Assembly (NCBI RefSeq): GCF_003533305.1
Contig: NZ_DOEH01000012.1
Location: forward strand, 62,378 to 101,460
Direction: 5' to 3'
DNA from: Providencia sp.
GTDB lineage: Bacteria; Pseudomonadota; Gammaproteobacteria; Enterobacterales; Enterobacteriaceae
Length of the DNA: 39,083 nucleotides
Both the position numbers and the translations under genes were made by a program. This document shows positions 1-9,736 of the stretch, one piece after another. Each line of letters opens with the position of its first letter. Position 1 is the first letter of the stretch. The notes beneath the pieces are model-generated. The model was not told the origin of the DNA. It saw only the letters and a program-made list of their open reading frames with translations, and ran no database searches.

Positions 1-354
1 TTCAATACTTTCAATACTTTCAACTATTTTATCAATAACAATATTTTCATTTAATCTATATCCCTTTCTAGGAATATTAATAATAATATTATTAGGTTGA
101 TTTAAACTCTCAAAAGCTTTCCTGAGCAATAAAATATTTTGATAAAAGGCATTGTTTGTTACATACTCTATTTTATCCCCCCAACCAACTTTAAATAATT
201 CTTTTTGGCTAATTAAATCTCCTTCGTTCTCGATGAGAAATTTTAAAATCCGTGAAGAAGGAACTAATAAAACTTGGTCAACGCCTAACTCACGAGAACG
301 TAAAATATTCTTTTCATAAATAAACTCAACATCATTGTTTATGAGATATATCAT
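1..354 (-). CDS. Winged-helix transcriptional regulator (CadC/ToxR-like DNA-binding domain), partial
   Basis: This reading frame starts at an ATG at 354, behind an AGGA ribosome-binding site, and is still open at the left edge after 118 codons. The protein resembles the OmpR-type winged-helix domain found at the N terminus of CadC/ToxR-like regulators: an N-terminal strand region, then SQKELFKVGW as helix one, NAFYQNILLLRKAF as the recognition helix region, and IINIPRKGYRL as the typical C-terminal wing hairpin. Such proteins bind DNA; members of the CadC group carry a membrane segment and a periplasmic sensor domain after it, but that part lies outside the window, so the signal sensed is unknown. 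The last visible residues are a short VESIESIE repeat encoded by a 10-bp tandem repeat. The target genes cannot be inferred from what is visible. Confidence 0.7.
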   Translation of the reverse strand, partial: MIYLINNDVEFIYEKNILRSRELGVDQVLLVPSSRILKFLIENEGDLISQKELFKVGWGDKIEYVTNNAFYQNILLLRKAFESLNQPNNIIINIPRKGYRLNENIVIDKIVESIESIE

Positions 355-848
355 ATATTCCTATTTATATAATACTATAAATATAGTGGCACAATTAACC
401 TACATCACTTGATATGTAAAATTTAAGTTAAAACTAGTGTGATAATTCTAACAAAACAGATAACTCTTGTGAAGGGTTTCCCCTAAAATAACACACTTAA
501 TTTACACCAAATAAAAAATAGTCAATAATGACAAAATAAACTGATTAAACACTTAATAGAAAAACTCCAAAAAAATCAATTTATTAATAATATTATATAA
601 ATAGATACATCTTATTACAGCCACCCTTGCCTTGGTTCTATCCCTAAAACCGAACAATTTATTATCTATAAGTAATGACCCTCCTAGTAAAATTAAAGCC
701 CCAATATGTAAACGAATATAGTATTAAAAAGACACAAAATCAAAATAAAGGGAGGCAGATTGAACATAACGTTCACAACAAAAACGACACAGCAACACAC
801 GATTTAAAAATCCACCAATCATAGTAATTAGCGAGATCAGTCATTTTT
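355..848. other. AT-rich intergenic DNA with possible decayed coding remnant
   Basis: No intact gene is visible. On the minus strand, roughly 590-710, one frame reads as a stretch resembling a small membrane protein (HIGALILLGGSLLIDNK), but it is interrupted by a stop just upstream and has no start or ribosome-binding site. It looks like a relic rather than a working gene. The rest is AT-rich and featureless to the eye. Confidence 0.4.
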
Positions 849-1004
849 CTATCTTTTTTTGGTTAAAGGCTGCTCATCTAATATAGCGGAAGTGCAAATT
901 AAGGCCACATTGCAATACTGACAATGTGTATGTCCGCATTTCAGCTGAACAATATCGTATTTCAATGAGTAAGTTTCATTTCCCGACATTGATTTTTTTC
1001 TCAT
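849..1004 (-). CDS. Hypothetical 51-aa Cys-rich small ORF, doubtful
   Basis: An ATG-started frame of 51 residues on the minus strand contains LKCGHTHCQYC and a further cysteine (ALIC), a spacing that could bind a metal like a small zinc ribbon. It has no convincing Shine-Dalgarno sequence and sits in decayed DNA next to a transposase relic, so it may be a gene fragment. I do not recognise a family. It is reported because of the cysteine pattern only. Confidence 0.2.
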   Translation of the reverse strand: MRKKSMSGNETYSLKYDIVQLKCGHTHCQYCNVALICTSAILDEQPLTKKR

Positions 1005-1094
1005 CGATTCGTTGAGTCACATCGCCCTCATGTTCATACAAACCCAGCGTCAATAGACGATAATACTACTCAATAGCCCAAAATAGTCCAATGG

Positions 1095-1282
1095 AGCACT
1101 TCTCCAGGAGTCTGAAGAACGAGTGGTGGTTAGTGATGCTGCCCATGCAATAGCGGACTATACCATCGGCTATTACAACATATACAAACCGTATGAATAT
1201 AACGGGAGGTTATCACCAAACGAATAGGAAAAGCGATACCGGAGAAACTCTAAAACGGTGGCCAGTTTTATTAGACCATTAC
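1095..1282 (+). pseudogene. Remnant of an IS3-family transposase (orfB C-terminus)
   Basis: In one frame the DNA reads AAHAIADYTIGYYNIY, then KPYEYNGRLSPNE, which matches the end of the integrase-type transposase of IS3-family elements (usual form: YYNxxRPHxYNGGLSPxE). The upstream frame reads RSLKNEW, also typical, but needs a frameshift to join. A stop interrupts the frame right after SPNE, and the following KRYRRNSKTVASF in the same frame corresponds to the usual transposase tail. The sequence after about 1258 (GGCCAGTTTTATTAGACCAT) looks like the decayed terminal repeat. No start, DDE core or left end is present, so the element is dead. Confidence 0.65.
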
Positions 1283-1370
1283 CCCCCCTTATTTACAAAA
1301 TAAGAATAGCTACGAAACTTTATCTTTACAAGATGATTATTTATACGATTCCAGATAACAACAAAGCTGA

Positions 1371-1410
1371 TAAAAACAAAAACCCTTTAAATGTTTACAC
1401 ACTCAAAGGG
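1371..1410 (-). terminator. Rho-independent terminator of ssb
   Basis: A 12-bp stem (1383-1394 with 1399-1410, two G-U pairs on the RNA) closes a 4-nt loop. On the minus strand it is followed by a T-rich run (TTTTTGTTTTT). It lies 85 bp after the ssb stop codon and is oriented to end the ssb transcript. Confidence 0.8.
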
Positions 1411-1495
1411 CTTTGCATTCTATTTATTTACTTAAAAAACAACTAATTAAATAAAAAAATTCAAAAATTTCTTAACAAGAATTTGTTTATATCAT

Positions 1496-2017
1496 TTAGA
1501 ATGGGATATCGTCATCAAAGTCGATTGGTGGCTCATTAGTTTGTGGTGCTGGCGCAGATGAACGTGCTGGTGCACCACCGCCGCTAAATTGTTGAGCTGG
1601 AGCTTGAGGTTGCTGAGGTTGACCCCAACCACCTTGGCCACCTTGGCTTTGTGATGGCATGTCGCCGCCACGTCCACCAAGCATTTGCATTGAACCGCCA
1701 ACATTAACAACAACTTCTGTGGTATAGCGATCTTGACCGCTCTGGTCTTGCCATTTACGCGTCTGCAAAGCACCTTCGATATAAACTTGTGAACCTTTTT
1801 TCAGATATTCGCCAGCGATTTCAGCAAGTTTTCCGAAGATAGCAACACGGTGCCATTCTGTTTTTTCACGAGTTTCACCGGTTTGCTTATCGCGCCAGCT
1901 TTCAGAAGTTGCCAGAGTCAGGTTAGCCACGGCTCCGCCGTTAGGCATATAACGGATTTCTGGATCTTGTCCTAGGTTCCCGATTAGAATTACTTTATTT
2001 ACGCCTCTGCTGGCCAT
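1496..2017 (-). CDS. ssb: Single-stranded DNA-binding protein SSB
   Basis: SSB coats single-stranded DNA during replication, repair and recombination and recruits partner proteins through its C-terminal tip. The 173-residue protein opens with [19 protein letters not shown], contains the OB-fold features [20 protein letters not shown] and [17 protein letters not shown], and then a Gly/Gln/Pro-rich linker from about residue 112. It ends in DFDDDIPF, the conserved acidic partner-binding tip. Length is close to the 178 residues of E. coli SSB. The ATG at 2017 follows AGGAGT. As in E. coli it is divergent from uvrA, but here about 500 bp with ERIC repeats separate the two starts. An overlapping shorter frame on the same strand is a shadow. 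Confidence 0.98.
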   Translation of the reverse strand: MASRGVNKVILIGNLGQDPEIRYMPNGGAVANLTLATSESWRDKQTGETREKTEWHRVAIFGKLAEIAGEYLKKGSQVYIEGALQTRKWQDQSGQDRYTTEVVVNVGGSMQMLGGRGGDMPSQSQGGQGGWGQPQQPQAPAQQFSGGGAPARSSAPAPQTNEPPIDFDDDIPF

Positions 2018-2195
2018 TTAACACTCCTGATGCATTCAATTTAATCTTTGGATTAGCGGTGAAGTTTACCACGACCTGTCTGTATTGCACCACGAAATTG
2101 ACAACAAGAAATTTAACTTGCGAAGCGCTTTCCAAATCGCAGCAAGATTTGTCGTGCTAATTTCAGTATAGGCACTAAATAATTAGAACGGTAGA

Positions 2196-2333
2196 CAACA
2201 ACGCTGTGGCTTGAAATATAACCTAACATTCATGACATATACTCTAAATAGTTCAAGTTGCAGCCAACAACGCTGCGGCTTGAAATATGACCTAACCTTC
2301 ATGACATATACTCTAAATAGTTCAAGTTGCAGC
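2196..2333 (+). repeat. Two tandem 69-bp repeats composed of ERIC ends
   Basis: The unit beginning CAACAACGCTG occurs at 2196 and 2265, exactly 69 bp apart, and begins again at 2400 at the end of the full ERIC element. Each unit joins an ERIC right end (GGCTTGAAATAT), a short spacer containing TTCATGACA, and an ERIC left end (TATACTCTAAATAGTTCAAG). The arrangement looks like internally deleted ERIC copies amplified in tandem. The two copies differ at only a few positions. Confidence 0.8.
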
Positions 2334-2433
2334 TAGGCGGCAATTGAGTTAATCCTTGGGAGCATACACAAGTATGTGACCGAGGTTAGCGAATGCAGCC
2401 AACAACGCTGCGGCTTGAAATATGACGAGTATA
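2307..2433 (+). repeat. ERIC element (full length, 127 bp)
   Basis: The element runs from TATACTC to GAGTATA, 127 bp, the canonical length of an enterobacterial repetitive intergenic consensus. The ends form inverted repeats (CTAAATAGTTCAAGTTGCAGC against GCGGCTTGAAATAT), and the core GTTAATCCTTGGGAGCATAC followed by GTATGTGACCGAGGTTAGCG aligns with the known ERIC core. ERICs are non-autonomous mobile palindromes that can fold in RNA. The right tip is duplicated immediately after it (AAATATGACGAGTATA). Confidence 0.9.
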
Positions 2434-2454
2434 AATATGACGAGTATAGAAACA

Positions 2455-2470
2455 CTGTATATCCAATCAG
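2455..2470 (+). promoter_or_regulatory. LexA (SOS) box of uvrA
   Basis: CTGTATATCCAATCAG has the exact CTG-N10-CAG spacing of a LexA operator and is very close to the known E. coli uvrA box. It lies 65 bp before the uvrA start and just after the ERIC repeats, so uvrA is expected to be repressed by LexA and induced by DNA damage. Confidence 0.85.
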
Positions 2471-2534
2471 GAAAAACTATGAGATAATATCTGACTGAAG
2501 ATTGTTCACTATCAAATCATCCGGGAAGTGGTAA

Positions 2535-5369
2535 ATGGATAATATAGAAGTACGCGGTGCCCGCACTCATAATCTGAAAAATATCAATCTCACCATCCCT
2601 CGTGACAAACTGATTGTTATTACAGGTTTATCTGGCTCAGGAAAATCATCACTCGCATTTGATACCCTGTACGCAGAGGGGCAGCGTCGCTATGTTGAGT
2701 CTCTATCTGCCTATGCGCGGCAATTTCTATCTTTAATGGAAAAGCCTGATGTTGACCATATAGAAGGTCTGTCACCTGCGATTTCGATTGAACAAAAATC
2801 AACCTCTCATAATCCACGCTCAACGGTGGGGACGATTACTGAAATTCATGACTATTTGCGTTTATTGTTTGCCCGTGTTGGTGAACCACGCTGTCCTGAT
2901 CATGATATTCCGCTTGCTGCACAAACGGTCAGCCAAATGGTTGATAACGTTTTAGCGTTGACAAGTGATCGTCGTATGATGCTACTTGCGCCTGTGGTTA
3001 AAGAACGTAAAGGTGAGCATGTTAAGTTACTCGATAACTTGGCAACCCAAGGCTATATCCGCGCTAGAATCGATGGTGAAGTTTGCGATCTTTCCGATCC
3101 TCCTAAACTTGAATTACAAAAAAAACATACCATTGAAGTTGTGGTCGATCGTTTCAAAATTCGTGATGATATTGCCCAACGTTTAGCCGAATCATTCGAA
3201 ACTGCCTTAGAACTCTCGGGCGGTACTGCCATTGTTGCGGATATGGACGATCCCAGCGCTGAAGAGTTAATTTTTTCAGCTAACTTTGCTTGTTCCATTT
3301 GTGGTTATAGCATGATGGAACTTGAACCACGTTTGTTTTCATTTAACAATCCGGCAGGGGCTTGCCCAAGTTGTGATGGTTTAGGTGTGCAACAATTTTT
3401 TGATCCTGAAAGAGTCATCCAAAATAGCGAAATTTCACTTGCAGGTGGCGCTATTCGTGGTTGGGATCGTCGTAATTTCTATTACTTCCAAATGCTTATG
3501 TCATTAGCGGAACATTATAAATTCAATGTTGAAACACCTTATGACGAGCTGTCCCCTGAGATTCAAAAAATTATTCTTTCCGGTTCAGGCAAAGAGACCA
3601 TCGAATTCAAATATCGTAATGATAGAGGTGATATTACCGTTCGCCATCATCCATTCGAAGGGGTGCTCAACAATATGGAGCGCCGTTATAAAGAGACTGA
3701 ATCAACAGCAGTTCGCGAAGAATTAGCAAAATATATCAGTAATCGCCCTTGTATCTCCTGTAATGGAGCACGTTTACGTAAAGAAGCACGTTTTGTTTTT
3801 GTTGAAAATACCACCTTACCTGAAATTGCTGATTACAGTATTGGTCATGCAATGACGTTTTTCCAAAACTTGAAACTCAGTGGGCAACGGGCACAAATTG
3901 CTGAAAAAATCTTAAAAGAAATTGGCGACCGCTTGAAGTTTTTAGTCAATGTTGGACTAAATTATCTCTCTCTTTCCCGTTCAGCGGATACCTTATCAGG
4001 TGGTGAAGCTCAACGTATCCGTCTTGCAAGCCAAATCGGTGCGGGTCTTGTGGGCGTCATGTATGTCCTTGATGAACCTTCAATCGGCTTGCATCAACGT
4101 GATAACGATCGTTTACTTGAAACGCTGATTCACCTACGTAATTTGGGTAATACTGTCATTGTTGTTGAACATGATGAAGATGCGATTCGTGCAGCCGATC
4201 ATGTCATTGATATCGGACCGGGTGCCGGTGTTCACGGTGGGCAAATTGTTGCTCAAGGTAAATTAGACGATATTCTTTCTAACCCTGACTCATTAACCGG
4301 TAAGTTTTTAAGCGGCGAACGTAGAATAGAAATTCCTGAAAAACGCGTGCCTATCAATAAAGATAAAACGCTCACGGTGTTTGGGGCAAAAGGTAATAAC
4401 CTTAAAAATGTCACATTGAAAATACCTGTCGGTCTATTTACTTGCGTAACGGGCGTTTCTGGATCAGGTAAATCGACACTGATCAATGATACTTTGTTCC
4501 CTATTGCACAGCGCCAACTGAACGGTGCAACCGTCATTACACCTGCGCCTTACTTAGATGTTGAAGGATTAGAGCACTTCGATAAAGTGATTGATATCGA
4601 CCAAAGTCCTATCGGTCGTACGCCTCGCTCAAATCCAGCTACTTATACGGGTATTTTTACCCCCATCCGTGAGCTATTTTCAGGCGTTCCTGAATCACGT
4701 ACACGTGGTTATAATCCAGGACGCTTCAGCTTTAACGTCAAGGGTGGCCGTTGTGAAGCCTGTCAGGGTGATGGTGTAATTAAAGTTGAAATGCACTTTT
4801 TACCTGATGTTTATGTACCTTGCGACCAATGTAAAGGTAAACGCTATAATCGCGAAACCCTAGAAATTAAATATAAAGGTAAGAGTATTCATGAAGTGTT
4901 AGATATGACTATCGAAGAGTCTCGTGAATTCTTTGATGCCGTACCAGCACTTGCTCGTAGGCTGCAAACCTTAATGGATGTCGGGCTATCTTATATTCGT
5001 CTTGGTCAATCTGCTACCACATTGTCAGGCGGTGAAGCGCAGCGAGTTAAGTTATCTCGAGAGCTTTCTAAGCGCGGGACAGGACAAACCATTTATATCC
5101 TTGATGAACCAACAACGGGTCTGCATTTTGCGGATATTCAACAGCTTTTAGTTGTTTTACATCAACTACGTGATCAAGGTAATACAATTGTGGTTATTGA
5201 ACATAACCTTGATGTCATTAAAACCGCTGACTGGATTGTCGATTTAGGCCCTGAAGGGGGTAGCGGTGGTGGTGAAATTCTAATTGCAGGCACCCCAGAA
5301 GAAGTGGCTGAGTGTAAAAAGTCTCATACAGCACCTTTCTTAAAAGCTATCTTGGATCGTGGCTACTGA
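2535..5369 (+). CDS. uvrA: Excinuclease ABC subunit A (UvrA)
   Basis: UvrA is the damage-recognising ATPase of nucleotide excision repair; the dimer scans DNA with UvrB and hands damaged sites to it. The 944-residue protein has two ABC ATPase modules: Walker [10 protein letters not shown] near residue 31 and GVSGSGKST near 640, and signature motifs [12 protein letters not shown] and [13 protein letters not shown] zinc module (CSICGY with CPSCDG) lies near 253-280 and a second (CEACQGDG with [10 protein letters not shown]) near 740-770, the latter needed for damage recognition. Length equals that of the E. coli family (940). The ATG at 2535 is preceded by a GGGAAG-like ribosome-binding site. 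A LexA box lies upstream, and a bidirectional terminator follows. Confidence 0.98.
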   Translation: MDNIEVRGARTHNLKNINLTIPRDKLIVITGLSGSGKSSLAFDTLYAEGQRRYVESLSAYARQFLSLMEKPDVDHIEGLSPAISIEQKSTSHNPRSTVGTITEIHDYLRLLFARVGEPRCPDHDIPLAAQTVSQMVDNVLALTSDRRMMLLAPVVKERKGEHVKLLDNLATQGYIRARIDGEVCDLSDPPKLELQKKHTIEVVVDRFKIRDDIAQRLAESFETALELSGGTAIVADMDDPSAEELIFSANFACSICGYSMMELEPRLFSFNNPAGACPSCDGLGVQQFFDPERVIQNSEISLAGGAIRGWDRRNFYYFQMLMSLAEHYKFNVETPYDELSPEIQKIILSGSGKETIEFKYRNDRGDITVRHHPFEGVLNNMERRYKETESTAVREELAKYISNRPCISCNGARLRKEARFVFVENTTLPEIADYSIGHAMTFFQNLKLSGQRAQIAEKILKEIGDRLKFLVNVGLNYLSLSRSADTLSGGEAQRIRLASQIGAGLVGVMYVLDEPSIGLHQRDNDRLLETLIHLRNLGNTVIVVEHDEDAIRAADHVIDIGPGAGVHGGQIVAQGKLDDILSNPDSLTGKFLSGERRIEIPEKRVPINKDKTLTVFGAKGNNLKNVTLKIPVGLFTCVTGVSGSGKSTLINDTLFPIAQRQLNGATVITPAPYLDVEGLEHFDKVIDIDQSPIGRTPRSNPATYTGIFTPIRELFSGVPESRTRGYNPGRFSFNVKGGRCEACQGDGVIKVEMHFLPDVYVPCDQCKGKRYNRETLEIKYKGKSIHEVLDMTIEESREFFDAVPALARRLQTLMDVGLSYIRLGQSATTLSGGEAQRVKLSRELSKRGTGQTIYILDEPTTGLHFADIQQLLVVLHQLRDQGNTIVVIEHNLDVIKTADWIVDLGPEGGSGGGEILIAGTPEEVAECKKSHTAPFLKAILDRGY

Positions 5370-5417
5370 TTTCTCGTATATCGAGAGTTATTTTTGGTTG
5401 AGGCCATTTTTGACAAT

Positions 5418-5447
5418 AAAAAACGCAGGAAAATCCTGCGTTTTTTT
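5418..5447. terminator. Bidirectional terminator between uvrA and tyrB
   Basis: An 8-bp perfect stem ACGCAGGA / TCCTGCGT with an AAA loop is flanked by A-run and T-run (AAAAAACGCAGG and CCTGCGTTTTTTT). It can stop uvrA transcription on the plus strand and tyrB transcription on the minus strand. Confidence 0.9.
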
Positions 5448-5490
5448 ATAGCTGATAACGTATCAATTTATCACGTCATCAATAAGCTCA

Positions 5491-6687
5491 TTATTGGTTT
5501 ACCGCTGCAAACGCTTCAACAATACGTGGTACGTTTCGACGGTTAACACCTGCCATACAAACACGGCCTGTACCAACTAAATACACCGCAAATTCATCTT
5601 TTAAACGCGCAACTTGTTCTTTAGAAAAGCCCGTATAACTGAACATACCACGTTGTTTTAACAGATGATCAAAATTTTTCTCTGGTAGTGCTTTTTTCAA
5701 TTCATCAACCAATACGGTACGCATCTCTAAAATACGCAATCGCATTGCTTCAACTTCTTCCAACCATTTCGCTTTTTCCGCACTATCAGTTAAAACCGCA
5801 GCAACAATTTTTGCACCATTTGATGGAGGGCTTGAATACAGGCGACGTACACCCGCTTTTAATTGTCCCAGTACACGGTCGCGTTCATCTGTATTTTTAC
5901 AAATAACAGATAAGCCACCGGCACGTTCACCATAGATACCAAAAATTTTAGAGAATGAATTACTCACAAAGACAGGTAATCCTGCTTTTACCATTGTTCT
6001 AATGGCATATGCATCTTCATCAATCCCTTGCGCAAAGCCTTGATAAGCAATGTCTAAGAATGGAATAAGTTTGTGTTCAAGTGCAACTTTGGTAACTTCA
6101 TCCCACTGAGCAGGCGTCAAATCAGAACCTGTAGGATTATGACAACACGGATGCATTAAAATGATGCTATCTGCTGGCAATGTCTTAAAGGTTGCCAACA
6201 TTTCATCAAATTTTACCCCTTTGGTTTTCTCATCAAAATAAGGGTAATAATGGACTTTCGTCCCTGCACCAGAAAAAATGGAGGCGTGATTTTCCCATGT
6301 AGGATCGCTACACCAAACGTCAGAATTAGGGAAGTAGATACTTAAAAAATCAGCACCCAACTTTAATGCACCTGAGCCACCAATAGTTTGAACAGTAGCA
6401 ATGCGTTCCTGTGCAAGTAACGGGCAATCTTCACCAAATACTAATTTTTGTAACTCAGTACGATAATCTTTAAAACCTTCCATCGGTAAATATAATGAAG
6501 CGCTCGCGGGCAGTTTTTGCAGTTTCGCTTTAGCTGTACCGACTGTACCAAGCTCAGGCGTTTTGCCCTCACCATCATAGTACAAACCGATACTTAAATT
6601 GATTTTGTTATCGCGAGTATCTTTATTAAATTCATCCATCAGCGATAAAATTGGATCGCCCGGGTATGCATCAACATGTTGGAACAC
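5491..6687 (-). CDS. tyrB: Aromatic amino acid aminotransferase (TyrB)
   Basis: TyrB transfers amino groups from glutamate to the 2-oxo acids of tyrosine and phenylalanine (and leucine), a PLP-dependent last step of aromatic synthesis in the cytoplasm. The 398-residue sequence follows class I aminotransferases closely: [16 protein letters not shown] near residue 105, HPCCHNPTG near 190, [12 protein letters not shown], the PLP-lysine motif SNSFSKIFG near 250, [12 protein letters not shown], and QRGMFSYTG near the C terminus. Length equals E. coli TyrB (397). The start codon is GTG at 6687, chosen because AGGAG lies 7 bases upstream and the family begins at this point ([13 protein letters not shown]). 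It lies 62 bp after alr on the same strand, so the two are probably cotranscribed. Confidence 0.97.
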   Translation of the reverse strand: MFQHVDAYPGDPILSLMDEFNKDTRDNKINLSIGLYYDGEGKTPELGTVGTAKAKLQKLPASASLYLPMEGFKDYRTELQKLVFGEDCPLLAQERIATVQTIGGSGALKLGADFLSIYFPNSDVWCSDPTWENHASIFSGAGTKVHYYPYFDEKTKGVKFDEMLATFKTLPADSIILMHPCCHNPTGSDLTPAQWDEVTKVALEHKLIPFLDIAYQGFAQGIDEDAYAIRTMVKAGLPVFVSNSFSKIFGIYGERAGGLSVICKNTDERDRVLGQLKAGVRRLYSSPPSNGAKIVAAVLTDSAEKAKWLEEVEAMRLRILEMRTVLVDELKKALPEKNFDHLLKQRGMFSYTGFSKEQVARLKDEFAVYLVGTGRVCMAGVNRRNVPRIVEAFAAVNQ

Positions 6688-6749
6688 AGGATATCTCCTA
6701 CTGGATTGTTATCATTTTGCTTTGTATTGTGAAAATAACCCTTTGTCAG

Positions 6750-7832
6750 CTATTCGTCTACATATTCCATTGCAACTCGTGATGTCAGCTTAGTTAAGAG
6801 TTCATAGTTGATGATGCCTGTTTGTGCTGCAATTTCTTCCACAGGTAGTTCACTTCCCCATAAAATAACATTATCGCCCACTTTATCTTCTGCATTAGGA
6901 CCTAAATCAACGACAGTCATATCCATTGAAATCCGACCAATGATAGGCACTTTTCGACCATTAATTAATACTGGTGTGCCCGACGGCACATTACGCGGAT
7001 ATCCGTCCCCATAACCTATTGCCACCACACCTAAACGAGTATCTCTTTCACTGCACCACGTTTCGCCATAACCAACGCTTTGCCCAGCGAAATGCTCTCT
7101 GACCGCTATGAGTGAAGATTTTAATGTCATAACAGGCTGTAAACCAAAATCTTGGGCACTTTTGCCTTCTTGTGGAGATGCACCATACATGATGATACCT
7201 GGGCGAACCCAGTCATAATGCGCTTCTGGCCACAATAAAATACCCGCTGACGCGGCAATGGATTTAGCTCCCGCTTTGTTAGCAATAAATTGTTTAAAGC
7301 AGGCTATTTGATTCGCTGTAGTCGCTAATTCAGGCGCATCAGCCTGACAAAAATGGCTAACAATATTGATAGGCAATTCAACATTTTCGCAAGACTGTAA
7401 ACGTTGATAAAATGCTTCGGCATCTTTAGGCAGTACACCTAAGCGGTGCATACCAGTATCGAGCTTCATCCAAACATTAAGCGATTTAGACAATTCAGCG
7501 TTTTCCAGCATTTCGAGCTGTTCAGTACAATGGATCACGGTGTCAATATGGTACTTAACCATTAACTGTAAATCAGCAGGCTCAAAAAAACCTTCAAGCA
7601 ATACAATGGGTTTGGTCACACCATGTTCTCTCAGTAAGATGGCCTCATTAAGGCGAGCAACACCAAAACCATCCACTAACTCTTGAACTGCTATCCCGAC
7701 TCCAACTAATCCATGACCATAAGCGTTTGCTTTAACAACTGCAATGAGACGGCTATTGGGTGCCAATTCTCTAACACGTTGCAGATTGTGTCGCAGAGCG
7801 CGGCGGTTTATTAATGCAGTTGCCGCTTTCAT
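6750..7832 (-). CDS. alr: Alanine racemase, biosynthetic (Alr)
   Basis: Alr interconverts L- and D-alanine, supplying D-Ala for peptidoglycan. It is a PLP fold-type III enzyme. Of the 360 residues, K34 in [11 protein letters not shown] is the PLP lysine, and the tyrosine in [10 protein letters not shown] (about 255) is the second catalytic base from the partner subunit. [11 protein letters not shown] near 135 and [13 protein letters not shown] near 300 are further family signatures. Length matches E. coli Alr (359). The ATG at 7832 follows GAGGAAAAA. The dnaB-alr-tyrB order is conserved with E. coli. A second, catabolic racemase (DadX) would be elsewhere. Confidence 0.97.
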   Translation of the reverse strand: MKAATALINRRALRHNLQRVRELAPNSRLIAVVKANAYGHGLVGVGIAVQELVDGFGVARLNEAILLREHGVTKPIVLLEGFFEPADLQLMVKYHIDTVIHCTEQLEMLENAELSKSLNVWMKLDTGMHRLGVLPKDAEAFYQRLQSCENVELPINIVSHFCQADAPELATTANQIACFKQFIANKAGAKSIAASAGILLWPEAHYDWVRPGIIMYGASPQEGKSAQDFGLQPVMTLKSSLIAVREHFAGQSVGYGETWCSERDTRLGVVAIGYGDGYPRNVPSGTPVLINGRKVPIIGRISMDMTVVDLGPNAEDKVGDNVILWGSELPVEEIAAQTGIINYELLTKLTSRVAMEYVDE

Positions 7833-8030
7833 TTTTTCCTCATTCGTTTTTATCTAAACCCACTAAAAATTAAGCTGCACTATGGCAGCTTAGTCTGTTC
7901 TCTTATTTGTTATACGCTAAAAAATACCAAATTCCATTCGATATTGTTTCTTTATGAATAAAAAATTATTCCATAAATAATCCAATGACATTCTTAAAAT
8001 TATTTAGTTTTAGTGCGTTATTTAATTTTA

Positions 8031-8107
8031 ATACTCTAAATAGTTTGAGTTGTTCCTAGAGCCATAGAATGAAGCCAACAACGCTACAACTCAAAATATG
8101 ACGAGGA
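8031..8107 (+). repeat. Short ERIC-like miniature element
   Basis: This 77-bp palindromic segment begins ATACTCTAAATAGTTTGAGT and ends ACAACTCAAAATATGACGAG, the two tips of an ERIC element, with most of the internal core missing. The shared string GCCAACAACGCT is also found in the repeats near uvrA. It sits directly after the dnaB stop codon in the dnaB-alr gap and could form a hairpin in the transcript. Confidence 0.75.
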
Positions 8108-8110
8108 AGA

Positions 8111-9523
8111 TTATTCATCATCGTTATACGCAGGCCCTGCATAATTATCAAACCGTGACCACTGCCCATTAAACGTCAGCCTCACACTGCCGATAGGTCC
8201 GTTACGCTGCTTACCTAGAATAATTTCTGCGACACCTTTAAGCTCACTATTTTCGTGATATACCTCATCACGATAGATAAACATAATTAAGTCAGCATCT
8301 TGCTCGATGGAACCTGATTCACGTAAATCGGAGTTTACTGGTCGTTTATCTGCCCGTTGCTCAAGACTACGATTAAGCTGCGACAGTGCAACCACTGGAA
8401 CGTTTAGTTCTTTGGCTAATGCTTTCAGAGAACGAGAAATTTCTGCGATTTCTAACGTGCGGTTATCTGATAACGAAGGCACCCGCATCAACTGTAAATA
8501 GTCAATCATGATAAGGCTTAGGCCCCCATGCTCACGATAAATACGTCGCGCACGAGAACGGACTTCGGTTGGTGTTAACCCTGAAGAGTCATCGATGTAC
8601 ATATTGCGTTTTTCCATCAATATACCCATTGTGCTCGAAATACGCGCCCAATCTTCATCATCCAATTGACCTGTACGGATACGTGTTTGGTCTACTCGAG
8701 ATAGTGACGCTAACATACGCATCATGATTTGGTTACCGGGCATCTCCAAGCTGAAAATAAGAACTGGTTTTTCTTCAGTCATTGCCGCATTTTCACACAA
8801 GTTCATAGCAAATGTGGTTTTACCCATTGATGGGCGAGCCGCAACAATTATTAAATCAGAGCCTTGTAAGCCTGCTGTTTTCTTATCAAGATCTTGATAA
8901 CCAGTAGAAACCCCTGTCACACCATCATGAGGCTGCTGGTAAAGCTGCTCAATTTTTTCTACTGTTTCAGACAAAATAGCTTCAATACCTTTTGGCCCTT
9001 CATCTTTATTCGCTCTTGATTCGGCAATTTGGAAAACTTTACTTTCCGCTAAATCAAGTAAATCTTCACTACTACGCCCTTGGGGATCATAGCCTGCATC
9101 CGCAATTTCATTTGCGACCGAAATCATGTCACGAACAATGGCACGTTCACGGACGATATCTGCATAAGCGTTTATATTCGCCGCACTTGGTGTATTTTTT
9201 GACAATTCGGCTAAATAAGCGAATCCGCCTACACTATCTAATTCACCCTGTTGTTCCAGTGATTCCGAAAGGGTAATTAAGTCAATAGGTTTGCTTTGTT
9301 CGAGCAAAAATTGCATCTGCGAAAAAATAGTACGATGTGGTCGACTAAAAAAGTCTGCCTGAGCAACACGCTCAGAAACCGTATCCCAACGCTCATTATC
9401 AAGCATCAGTCCCCCTAAAACAGACTGCTCCGCTTCGAGAGAATGCGGTGGAAGTTTCAGTCCTTCCATTTGGTGATCTCGCGGCGCGCTTGCCTTGTAA
9501 TCTGAATAGGGTTTTTTAGCCAT
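8111..9523 (-). CDS. dnaB: Replicative DNA helicase DnaB
   Basis: DnaB is the hexameric 5'-3' helicase that unwinds the replication fork and binds DnaG primase. The 470-residue protein has the N-terminal collar domain (PPHSLEAEQSVLGGLMLDNERW, residues about 25-130), a linker helix, and the RecA-like ATPase: Walker A ARPSMGKTTFAMN near 232, Walker B SLIMIDYLQLM near 340, arginine/L-loop region SQLNRSLEQRADKRPVNSDL and the C-terminal KQRNGPIGSVRL. Length matches E. coli DnaB (471), and no intein is present. The ATG at 9523 begins MAKKPYSDYK. The gene is divergent from qor, as in E. coli. Confidence 0.98.
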   Translation of the reverse strand: MAKKPYSDYKASAPRDHQMEGLKLPPHSLEAEQSVLGGLMLDNERWDTVSERVAQADFFSRPHRTIFSQMQFLLEQSKPIDLITLSESLEQQGELDSVGGFAYLAELSKNTPSAANINAYADIVRERAIVRDMISVANEIADAGYDPQGRSSEDLLDLAESKVFQIAESRANKDEGPKGIEAILSETVEKIEQLYQQPHDGVTGVSTGYQDLDKKTAGLQGSDLIIVAARPSMGKTTFAMNLCENAAMTEEKPVLIFSLEMPGNQIMMRMLASLSRVDQTRIRTGQLDDEDWARISSTMGILMEKRNMYIDDSSGLTPTEVRSRARRIYREHGGLSLIMIDYLQLMRVPSLSDNRTLEIAEISRSLKALAKELNVPVVALSQLNRSLEQRADKRPVNSDLRESGSIEQDADLIMFIYRDEVYHENSELKGVAEIILGKQRNGPIGSVRLTFNGQWSRFDNYAGPAYNDDE

Positions 9524-9736
9524 TCTTCGTTATCCACGTCTATAATTAACCGACCGTTAGTATACGCCAATCTTGCGCTTGTTGCGGCTTTCTTTCTTCG
9601 TCCCTTAAAGGAAACTAAAGAGTACAATATGCTAACTCATAATTATTGTTATTGTGTATAGCGTTAAACTCATACGATTGATATTGTTAATGCATACACA
9701 TGAAAATAAATGCACTTATACCCGTTGGAGATTGTC

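Larger units (their letters stand above)
2018..2534. other. ssb-uvrA divergent intergenic region with ERIC repeats
   Basis: The region separates two divergent starts. From left to right it holds the presumed ssb promoter area (2018-2195, no clear LexA box seen), a 69-bp tandem repeat made of ERIC ends (2196-2333), one full-length ERIC element (2307-2433), a duplicated ERIC tip (2434-2448) and the uvrA LexA box (2455-2470). No gene is visible. Confidence 0.8.

Noticed and set aside
1258..1446. 62-codon open frame on the plus strand
   Set aside because: It begins inside the transposase relic, continues through the ssb terminator and has no ribosome-binding site.
2620..2823. Minus-strand and alternative-frame open frames inside uvrA, dnaB, alr and others
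   Set aside because: They lie wholly within well-supported genes and have no independent support.
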